Below, one piece after another: positions 25,400-33,503 of a stretch of DNA of 64,000 nt (position 1 is its first letter; every line of letters starts with the position of its first letter). The stretch is from Filosporella fistucella (lineage: Eukaryota; Ascomycota; Leotiomycetes; Helotiales). The DNA lies in assembly GCA_030077755.1 (NCBI GenBank), contig JAQJZZ010000015.1, positions 1,178,001 to 1,242,000 on the forward strand, read 5' to 3'. The notes under the pieces were generated by a model. That model made no database searches, was not told the origin of the DNA, and saw nothing but the letters and a program-made list of their open reading frames with translations. A program made the translations under genes and the position numbers.

Positions 25400-25692
25400 T
25401 TCTCCTCTCTTTCTACCATAGGTAGATAAGTCCACTCTCAATTAAGATTATCTTTTACTTCATCGTGCACAGGACTGTCAAATATATGGTGACTTAGTTG
25501 CTCTTCTCACTCCCCTCCCCCTTCGCACTAGGTAGGTGCCTTTCCTCCTCGAGCTTGCAAGCGACCCCGCGCCTGCGAATTCAACCTAATCTTTTGTTTT
25601 CCTCCTCCTCTTCCTTCCCTTTCAATTTCAATCAACGCAACTCAACTTAATTTCATCGAACTTGAAGGCCTCAACAATCTTCTTCCATTGAG
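25400..25692 (+). promoter_or_regulatory. Pyrimidine-rich promoter and leader of the modular locus
   Basis: CT-rich runs at about 25501-25520 and 25600-25625 are followed by an A/C/T leader low in G (about 25619-25660) and by ATGAG|GTAAGC at 25693. This arrangement is typical of well-expressed ascomycete genes and marks the likely 5' end of the plus-strand unit that follows. No TATA box is assigned. Confidence 0.45.
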
Positions 25693-26931
25693 ATGAGGTA
25701 AGCTTCTCTCTTCTCTGTAAGATGGCCCTTCTTCTCTTGATGGTTGATTCGAATTAGATCTCTTGAGAACTCTCTCGAGTCCTCTCCTCTCCCTCTCTCT
25801 CTCTCCTTTGGCACGCAGGCTACAAATCTTTCTGCCCAAGGGCAGCGCCACAGCGCGGAGGTCAATGGAGCGATAGCAAACACATGGACACATCGTCCTG
25901 CGTCCTCCATTGACCTCCCGCTCCTGGTGCTATTCCCGATAAGATCGCTCAAGGTGAGTCTTCTCATTCTTTCCACATCACTTCTACCCAACGCAATCAA
26001 TCTACACGATGCTGGTAAAGTATGACGACGAACTCATGGCATGTATCTAATGAATCACAACTCGCAGTCAATACGCCTTCCTTCTATCTCTGGGGGCCAA
26101 CAGATGGCTTACAGCTCGTCTTCGGACAGCCACGCCATTTGGACACATCGTCCTTGCCTCTGTTGGTCCCCACCATCTCACGAGCTGAATTCGAATCGAG
26201 TCACAAGTAAGTCTTCCATCTTACCCTTCCTTCACTGTTATGAGTCAAGACTTGTGGGTGGCATCTAATAGTTTGCGTAGAAGGCCACACAATACTCAGC
26301 ATGCGGGGGCCAATGGATGGCATGCCATTAAGCCTCCATTGGGCTCTGCAAGACTCTTCGTGTCAACCAAAGTAAGTTCATATCTCCATCTGCTCTGTCT
26401 TCGTACGCCTACGTCTCTTAAAATTTATGATCTAATCTATCCGCAGAGGATACAGATGGCAATAGAACCACTGTCGTCGCTCCTTCTTAGACTATTCTTC
26501 TACCGGGGGATTCAATATCATGTAAGTCTCTTCTCAACTCTCATATTCACGGTTGTTGACCGATATTATAGACACCTGTAACCACGTGCGGTCATCACCA
26601 TCAGCAGTTACATCAACCGTTGATGGCACTGGATACGCTAGTGTCCGGTGCCATCGCTTCTACAAAACCTTTCGACGCTCAGCAATCGACAACACCCTTA
26701 ACTCGTTCTTGCCTTCATCTTGATTTTTTCAGAGGTCAAACAACAATTTCACATGTGGTTCCCAACTGCTACATGGTCAAGCCTACTCGAAGTCAAGTCC
26801 GAGTTAGATGGGCAAGTGTCATATCTCACGTCACATGTCATACCTCAACATATACAAGTACTTGATTGATACTTTGTTGCAGCACAGCACGAAATCATAT
26901 GAGGTGGAAGGTTTGAAGTTCAGGAATTCAT
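25693..26931 (+). CDS. Candidate spliced reading frame through the hairpin exons
   Basis: Starting at ATG 25693 the exons 25693-25697, 25758-25953, 26068-26206, 26281-26371, 26449-26521, 26572-26811 and 26883-26931 can be joined without a stop, to TGA 26929-26931, about 262 codons. One acceptor must be taken two bases downstream of a CAG (CGCAGAG). No domain, signal peptide or known family is seen. Against coding: the homologous hairpin arms of the second, third and fourth exons fall in different frames of this join (their shared segment would read EVNG, GANRW, GANGW in a common frame, which this join does not keep), and the hairpins explain the conservation better. Kept as a low-confidence alternative. 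Confidence 0.22.
25857..25918 (+). ncRNA. Hairpin A1 (14-bp perfect stem)
   Basis: GGAGGTCAATGGAG at 25857-25870 pairs perfectly with CTCCATTGACCTCC at 25905-25918. The loop contains TGGACACATCGTCCT, itself a small GGAC/GTCC hairpin shared with hairpin A2. Sits inside the proposed exon 25758-25953. Confidence 0.7.
26091..26172 (+). ncRNA. Hairpin A2 (14-bp stem, one G-U)
   Basis: TGGGGGCCAACAGA (26091-26104) pairs with TCTGTTGGTCCCCA (26159-26172). The loop ends in TTGGACACATCGTCCTTGCC, sharing the 15-base TGGACACATCGTCCT with A1. Stem bases differ from A1 by paired changes (see findings). Proposed exon 26068-26206. Confidence 0.7.
26305..26346 (+). ncRNA. Hairpin A3
   Basis: CCAATGGA (26310-26317) pairs with TCCATTGG (26335-26342), extended outward across one mismatch. 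The loop starts with the 12-base palindrome ATGGCATGCCAT. The flanks align with A1 and A2 (GGGGGCC on the left side). Proposed exon 26281-26371. Confidence 0.6.
26622..26655 (+). ncRNA. Hairpin A4 (15-bp stem, 4-nt loop)
   Basis: GATGGCACTGGATAC (26622-26636) pairs over its whole length, with two G-U pairs, with GTGTCCGGTGCCATC (26641-26655), leaving loop GCTA. The core GGCACTGGAT/GTCCGGTGCC resembles the arms of A1-A3, so it is probably a fourth, shortened member of the family. Confidence 0.6.
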
Positions 26932-27204
26932 GACATACAACTCGATCTCAAGACATACTGACGTAGTTGAGTATTATATTTTGTCAAACAATATCAGGCA
27001 AGAGCAATTTGCTAACGTTATGCTATAGTATACAACGTCAGAATACTCGGGCCACGAAAGTGAAGGTTGTGGGCATAACTGGGTGGTGGGACTTGAGGAG
27101 GTTTATTTACAATAGGTACGTTGGTCAAAGCCTGCTATCACAACCTAATTCACTGTCTCCTTCCCTCGGACTCACATGTCACATACTGACACTCATAATA
27201 CAGG

Positions 27205-28260
27205 CTTAACTCACACATACTATCAATACCTTCGCAGACCTTTCTCAAAATCACAAGTGTTGATGTGCCAATCATAGTTCATCGTGCTTCATATACTCGT
27301 TTCTTTTTCTGGTCATCGTATTTCTTTTTCTCTTCTTTCTAATGCTATGATAGTATCATTTTCCACTGCAAAGTTTTGCGCTCTGTCCATGTTCTCTTCA
27401 TCTCATATAATTTCCCTTTTGAATATGTGCTGTAGTCATTCAGGGGGCCTCACGTACGCGAGGTTTAGCGAGCCTTCACTTCATCACTCAACTGTAGTGT
27501 GAATAGATGTGCTGTAGTAGTATCACGTTTCTGATTATTTAAGTAGATTTGAGTAGTGTCATTACGTTTTCAACTGTACAGGTTCCAGTAGTCTGGGATA
27601 TCTGTTTGCATAGATAATGGTGACGGCATATATTTGTGCTGCGTAGACTCGACAAGTCATATGTTTCCGATTGGTAGAGAGTAGTAGCCTTGATTTTCTG
27701 ATTTTGTGGAGTGATATTGATAAATTAGTATCGTAGTACTGATCTTGTAGACTCTATTTGGCTTCACAAATCTGATTGTGTAGAAAGCTGTGCATGAAGT
27801 AGTCTTCACAGTAGCCCTTCGCACCAGTGTCGCAAGCAGTAGATCCTTACTGTAGCTCTGCGCAGTGGTGCTTCGCAATGGAATTTCACAGTTCTTCATA
27901 GCAAGACTGTGTGGTATCTCATGAGCGAAGGATAGTAGCTTGAAGCAGCAGACTGAGGTTAGCCTTCACGTCCACAACTGCTGGCAGTTGTTGGGCTGGA
28001 GGTGGCAAGTGGTCGAGATTAGAATCCAACGTCTCGATCATACTTCAGTCTGCAAGATGGTGTGTTGTTTGAGCAAAGTTTGCTGGGGCTGGTCCCTAGT
28101 ATGCGAAGTGTGGAAGGTTCGTTATCCCTCTGCTGCTCCATTTGTCATGAGTCTTTCATTTGCTGGATATGCGCCATCACTATTCCCAGTTCTCATTGAT
28201 TACACGCTGTCACATTTAAGACCACAATGCTGACGCCTCTATTTTCGAAGTACTATAAAA
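27205..28260 (+). other. Part of the modular unit without a clear cassette
   Basis: Rich in GTAG/CAGTAG words between 27430 and 27900, which look like degenerate splice-site-like repeats, with partial symmetry around 27820-27875 (GCACCA...TGGTGC). A frame at 27940-28233 is open but unrecognised. No clean intron-exon alternation is seen here. Confidence 0.3.
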
Positions 28261-28540
28261 CAAGTTGGAGGGATTACAAAGAAAAAACACAGAAAAAGTG
28301 AGTAAGAAATGGACTTCGATAATGGTGATATTGCTAACGAATGCCGCAGAAAAATTCAAAAATACAAAAATAAAAATACAAGTAAGTCTCTAGCTTCCAC
28401 CCCCAAGAGTGTCTCCTGATGGATGTACAGGAAAAAAAGTTTGAAAATCGAAACAATACAAAAACACAAAAATTACAAAAAAGTGAGTATCAAAATTAAT
28501 ATAGTCCTGGGTTTTCCTGATGGTAGTAACAGAAAAAAAC
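28261..28540 (+). repeat. Three tandem A-rich mini-exons with about 50-nt introns
   Basis: A-rich segments ending at 28297, spanning 28350-28381 (32 nt) and 28431-28482 (52 nt), and restarting at 28533, are separated by introns 28298-28349, 28382-28430 and 28483-28532. All three have GTGAGT or GTAAGT donors and CAG acceptors; the last two end almost identically (TCCTGATGG, then ACAG). The exons are nearly free of T and C (words such as AAAAATACAAAAAT), unlike their introns, so exon and intron differ sharply in composition. This is strong sequence evidence that the plus strand is transcribed and spliced. Confidence 0.65.
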
Positions 28541-28595
28541 CCCCCATTGTACATAACACACTTCCCAGAAGCCAGACGACTTTCGAGCCTCTATT

Positions 28596-28671
28596 GAATG
28601 GGCTCTCTTGCTCTGTTGGCAACACACTGCCTTCAAGAAAGGGGAATCAGACGGAGCAAGGGAGCCCATTC
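28596..28671 (+). ncRNA. Hairpin D1, 22-bp uninterrupted stem
   Basis: Bases 28596-28617 pair without gap with 28650-28671 (22 pairs, three of them G-U), leaving a 32-nt loop. The stem core is GGGCTCTCTTGCTC / GAGCAAGGGAGCCC. The proposed exon is 28533-28693, ending at a GTGAGT donor. Size and pairing resemble a microRNA-like precursor. Confidence 0.65.
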
Positions 28672-28780
28672 CCTCAATCTCAAAAGCAACGCAGTGAGTG
28701 TCAAGACCGTTTCCTCCATAATTTTGATGATGAACGTTACTGAATTGAATTACAATTCAGAGCACACCAAGCCAGTATTT

Positions 28781-28979
28781 CCTCCCGGGGAAGGGAAGGA
28801 AGGGACCCTCAAACAAGTAAATAGACAACACACACGCAAATTGGTCCTCTTACCCAGGTTTTCAATATGGGCACCACCAGCTTTCCAGGAGTACTGGGTA
28901 AGGGGACCCAATTACCGTTGTCTCAGGCTTTATCAACGGCCCATATCCTCCCTTCTTCCCTTCCCCGATCCCTGGGAGG
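28781..28979 (+). ncRNA. Compound hairpin D2
   Basis: Outer stem: 28781-28786 with 28974-28979 and 28787-28800 with 28953-28966, separated by a 7-nt bulge at 28967-28973. Inside it, 28839-28857 pairs with 28894-28913 (core GTCCTCTTACCCAG / CTGGGTAAGGGGAC, one bulge, one G-U). The two stacked stems account for most of the exon that begins after the CAG at 28760. Confidence 0.6.
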
Positions 28980-29165
28980 TGACCGCAGTCTTGATCTGAC
29001 AGCCTAGGAGGGAACCATCATCCTTCATCTAGTGTTCGTAGATCGTCGCCTCCTGGGGATCAATTTACTTGTGGATTTGATGACCAAGTTTAAGGGTAGG
29101 CCATTACCTTTGATTGGAGAAAGAACTAACACATTATCTACAGATCGAAATTTCTTTTCGGACTG

Positions 29166-29215
29166 TAGGTGACCTCCCACGACACTAGACGAGCCGAGTC
29201 ATGGAAGGTCACCTA
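29166..29215 (+). ncRNA. Hairpin D3
   Basis: TAGGTGACCT (29166-29175) pairs perfectly with AGGTCACCTA (29206-29215), and CCACGAC / GTCATGG continue the stem with single mismatches. It follows the clean intron 29096-29143 (ACTAAC branch, CTACAG). Confidence 0.6.
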
Positions 29216-29825
29216 TAAATCAACGTGCGCGATTCTTAAAATGGAGATATCCGACTCCAATATCGGGTGGATCCTCTTCGTCAATGCCTCGACAATGCCC
29301 CTGGTCTCTTTCCTCTCCTATTTTAACTTTTCCCGCAGATTTTCAATTGCTAGGAAGAGACCTCAAGGCAAAGATATACTAATCAGGACTTGAGGCGTTC
29401 AGCCATTATCCAGCAGATGGTAGCCTCGCGGCATTGCCTTGTCTGACAGCTGCAAAACCAATTATCTGAATCGGCGGTTCCTCTCAGTTTTTTTGGTTTT
29501 TCTTTTTGGACCTGAACCAAGAGCTTTCGACACCATCATTGGGGCGAGGGGTAAGCTCGTTGAATCTTACTCTTCCGAGATTGGGCTAGAGCTACTTGAT
29601 GGCCGAATCCACAAGGCGACCATGTTCCGTGGCCAAACATACACAATAGCACAAGTAAGTTCCCTGCTCAGGAAGTTTCAACATTCTAGCTCTCTAACCA
29701 CTTTCCAGCGCATTGGCGTTGAAAGTCATTGACATTCTTCGTCTTCTTCGTGACTCGAGTCAGAGAACTCCCCCTCTACTTTTAAGCATTTCCTCTCCGT
29801 GGCGTGGGCGCCCAGAATACCCAGG

Positions 29826-29869
29826 GAATTCCAATCCATCTCTCCGGCGGGAGAGATGAGTGAGAATTC
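29826..29869 (+). ncRNA. Hairpin D4 in a TCAGAG exon
   Basis: GAATTC (29826-29831) pairs with GAATTC (29864-29869), and CATCTCTCC (29837-29845) pairs with GGAGAGATG (29850-29858) around loop GGCG. It stands at the 3' end of an exon that begins TCAGAGAACTCC at 29760 and ends at the GTAAGT donor at 29879. Confidence 0.6.
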
Positions 29870-30082
29870 ACTTGGAAGGTAAGTTGTGCTCAAATGTTTT
29901 GACTAAGCATTACGCTAACTAAATATTACAAGCACCGTCTCGTTTTTACCTTCTCGGTGCTGCTGAGAAGCCGGAAGGCAACGGCCAAAGTGAACATTTG
30001 AATATCAAAGTCATCGCTCGAAAACACACTCAATTCATACATCATGCCTTCATTCTTTCAAGTTTTCATTTCTGGAGCTTAC

Positions 30083-30385
30083 GGCGAGAGATCTTTTGAT
30101 CTTCTCTGCCAATGCTCGACAAGCACCAGATTCCATTGGACCACAGAAGTGGCGAGACGGAAAGCAATAACAAAAACAATGCCAGTCAGCACACCGCTGG
30201 CTGGCGAGGATGATGAATGCACTCAAGGGAGCGTAGGAGAAACCCCAAGAATTACAGTGAGTATCTCTCCGACCTTTTGGTTCCTGCGTTACTAAGAATG
30301 GCATTGATACAAGCTCACCTACTCAATTCATTCCTCATGCCTTAGACCCCTGTCCAAAAACTTTCTCCTGGTTATGAGGAAGTTT
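30083..30385 (+). ncRNA. Three further hairpins D5-D7
   Basis: D5 30083-30110: GGCGAGAGATC, loop TTTT, GATCTTCTCTGCC with two one-base bulges. D6 30181-30205: GCCAGTCAGC / GCTGGCTGGC, loop ACACC, one G-U. D7 30358-30385: AAACTTTCTC / GAGGAAGTTT with one G-U. D7 lies just after the acceptor at 30345. Confidence 0.5.
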
Positions 30386-30964
30386 CTGCTGTCTTCACAC
30401 TGAAGAACAGCTAGTCGTCGCCGCCTGCGGAACAATTGTTTGCCGATACCGTCGATGAGCAGGGCATTCCATATAATTTGAAGCCGCAACAAGCCCGGGG
30501 TCTTTGGAAAGTCTGGTAAGTCTTCAAATCTTCTCTCTGATAACTGATATACTCACTAGGGATATAGGACACTGGGTAGAAATCACATTGCGTCAATAAC
30601 ACTTTCTGGCTGGTTGAAAACTAGGAGTAGAATCAACGTCTTTACAAGAGTGCTGTGAGTGTTGTGCCGAAAGACCAGAAATCAAAGCTCAAGGGGAGCT
30701 ATCCCCGGCGGTCTAGTAAGCTGCTCCTTATAGGAATGTTTTCTTTACTGACTGGGAAGACTTACACAGATTTCACTTCCTTAGTTACAACTCAGATCTT
30801 ATATTTTTTCTTGGCACAGCCAAATATCAAAGCTCACTCAAGGTGTCAAATGTCTATTTAAGACATGAAACGGGGAAGGACAAGACGATAACATCATTTC
30901 TGCTTGGAATCATTTCACCACTCGAAACAGTGTCCCTTCACAACCATGAATACCAACAAAGACA

Positions 30965-31690
30965 GATCGATGACGGACGAGAATAGCACAACACTGTCGA
31001 TTTTTGTTCAGACGAAATCATCCTTTAAGACCTTCCATTCTCGTATACAAGACTATCCATTCGTCAGACGATATGCAAACATAGAGAAAAGACATCGGGT
31101 ACATGTACTCCTTCTCGAACAGTCCTTTGTGGAACTTTCACCAATCTCAGGGAGGCCATCACTAAGCGACAATGATTCATATACCTCCACATCTATTTGG
31201 TCGATTCTCTGTGGAAGATTCATCGAATGGATAAGAACGTTAGGGGATGAGGATAATCTTGTACTTGTACAAGAACATCAGCGGATGCGAAGATGCTGCC
31301 TCTTTACGCCGGAAATTCACTTATCGCAGTAAGAACTACAACGGACGAGAATGATTTTTTACAAAGATATTCGCCTCTGTCAAGATACTTCCTCCTCAAG
31401 CGAATATTCACTACGCGCAACAAGACTATCAACGGACGACAATGATATTAGACGTCTATACTTGTTTCGACAATTCCAATAAGGACCGAGGACGGACGAG
31501 AATGATTGTACACCAGATCATCAGTATTCGGAAAGATGCTTGCTCTATACACCGAGAACTCTCTCACTGCATCGAGACTATGAACGGACGATGATGATTC
31601 TAGTGCATCTATACTAGTTTCGACGATTCCTTGAAGGAGATTAACCAAGCGCAGCGAGACCGGGGACGGACGAGAATAGACCAAGTCATA
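30965..31690 (+). repeat. ACGGACGAGAATGAT cassette series (six copies)
   Basis: Copies of ACGGACGAGAATGAT or close variants at about 30973, 31335, 31434, 31491, 31583 and 31668. Three are preceded by a related CACT..GCGCA/CGCAG..AGACTAT stretch. Two copies share a further downstream segment (TCTATACT.GTTTCGAC.ATTCC). Spacing is 57-100 bases in the 31.3-31.7 kb part. No protein family fits. Confidence 0.6.
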
Positions 31691-31956
31691 AGTGTTTTTC
31701 TAGAGGACCAAGTATGCGAGACCAGGAATTCAAGAGAAAAGACTAAGTCACCAGTCTTTGGCAGGACAATTCTCCAGAAGCAGAACAATAGTCAGCACCG
31801 CGTCTTATTCCACAGCTTTTGACATCCTTTCTCACGAACAAGAAATCCTGAGGATCAGGCTTCTCTAGCTGCTTCTTCTGATGCAAATGACAGACGTTTC
31901 TTCATATACCTCGAGCGATCTTCCGTTAGGAAATTGGAGAAGAAAGCTTAGTTCTC

Positions 31957-32657
31957 GCAACAACAGGTTGTATCCTTGAGACGGAGAAGAAAAAGTCGTT
32001 GCTTTCTTCGCTGTTCTTACGTTCATTGTAGGAATCAACATGGATGGGTGCATTGACCTCCCGAATCTACTTTTACTGACCCCTCGGTATGATCTGGCGA
32101 GGGCGTCATGGTACATGGCGCCTGCCTCCGTTTGCATTCGGATATCCTGCGGGTTTTGGTGGTGTTGTGACAGGAAAACCTCCCTGCTGGGTCAGTAGTA
32201 TGAGAACACAAAGCAATTCCAGGACATCACTAATGTCTTTAAAAGTTTGATCCTTGAGAGGGAGAAGAAAAAAAGAATTCCATTTCTTTGATCCAAATTT
32301 TAATTGCATTGGTTGGAGAAGGAAGGTATGTATTTGCATGAATCCCATTGCAAGAACGAGCTAATATCTCAAACAGGTCTTATCCTTGAGACGGAGAAGA
32401 GAAGAGATTTGGAACTTCTTGGTCCCAACTCAATCTCGCTGAACCGGGAAAGGAGGTTCGCCGCAATGGCATCCTCCCTCAAAACAGCCCCCGTGAAAGA
32501 GAAACTCTTCTAGAGATGCTCAGAAGCAGCGGGCCCCCTTTCCCAGTTGAGAGAGTGCCTGGCTCTGAGCCCAAAAATTAAGGCAAATCACCAATTTGGA
32601 AGACGTTTCTCGACGAGTTCAACACAGGTCTTGCCCTTGAGACAGAGAAGAAAATTT
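31957..32657 (+). repeat. CCTTGAGACGGAGAAGA exon series (four copies)
   Basis: Copies near 31973, 32250, 32380 and 32633. Three directly follow an ACAG and one an AAAG, so the repeat marks an exon 5' end. The copy at 32380 follows a short GTATGT...AAACAG intron, and the copy at 32633 ends at the clean intron 32697-32757 (GTAAGA, CTAAC, TGCAG). In one frame the core reads LETEK(K/R), but one of the four copies reaches a stop within about 15 codons. Confidence 0.55.
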
Positions 32658-32794
32658 TTGTTTGCAGAAATTGGCGAGTTGGGGACTGCTTTGGTGGGTA
32701 AGAATATTTAGGCAAAATGGCCAATCTTTTCAATAGACATAACTAACGAGTGTGCAGAACATAGCACGATGAGGGCTGTGCCAAACATACAAAA

Positions 32795-33322
32795 GTGGTT
32801 GCTGGTGGTACCCTGGCTCAGGGAGTCGGCTACGGAATGACATTCCTTGGAATCGATGTGGTCAAGCTTGGCGCCAGTATCCTCGAGGCTGAGGCTTTGA
32901 ATTCAAACGTCATAGGAGCCATTCCAACAAAAGCAACACTAATCATGACGCTGGCAATTCGGACCCTAGATGGAAAGTCGCTCCGGGGGGCGACGCGAGG
33001 CAACTCCGACACTCAATATGACTCTTCAAGTCATGATGGCGCTTGGAAGCCTGGTGGGGATACAGAAGACAAGATGGAACATCGAACGTCGACCAAGAGT
33101 ACCAAGCACCCTGAAGCAGATGAAAATACCGGAAAGACAATCAATTTCATGCTTCCCTATCCGGATATCACCGGAGAATTTGGTCGTGGGCATGTGTGGG
33201 GAGAGTGTTGCGAGGCGACTCCGACAATGGAAAAGCTGCTCTGCAGTTTTAGAGTGCCGGGTTGGCCATTCAGCAACTTGGTACAATCATCGATAAAGTC
33301 CCTGCTCTCAAAACATAGTTAA
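32795..33322 (+). other. Open frame of about 175 codons inside the modular unit
   Basis: No ATG at its start (GTG) and no recognised domain. It begins like GGTLAQGVGYGMTFLGIDVV and ends in the first copy of the 168-bp duplication. Its length without a stop is unusual for the region and may mark a coding remnant or an internal exon. The frame also runs through the first GGCAACTCCGACA element. Confidence 0.3.
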
Positions 33323-33503
33323 TGGGGCTTCGGCCGTCACTATGAATTTGGACGTGGCCATTTGATCAGAGAGTATTGTGAGGCGACTCCGACAATGGAA
33401 AGGCTGCCCTACAGTTTTAGAGTGCCGGGTTGGCCATTCAGCAACTTGGCACAATCATCGATAAAGTCCCTGTCCTCAAATCATAGTTAATGGGGCTTCG
33501 GCC
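33210..33503 (+). repeat. 168-bp tandem duplication
   Basis: 33210-33335 and 33378-33503 align with no gaps at an offset of 168, differing at about seven bases in the first 126. Both start GAGGCGACTCCGACAATGG and end GGGGCTTCGGCC. Related single motifs occur at about 32993 and 33531. A possible GAG-GCGA-CTC tetraloop hairpin lies at the start of each copy. Confidence 0.8.

Noticed and set aside
25640..33000. snoRNA host gene (intronic C/D snoRNAs)
   Set aside because: The introns are mostly about 45-75 nt and lack paired C (RTGATGA) and D (CTGA) boxes; the structures lie in the exons instead.
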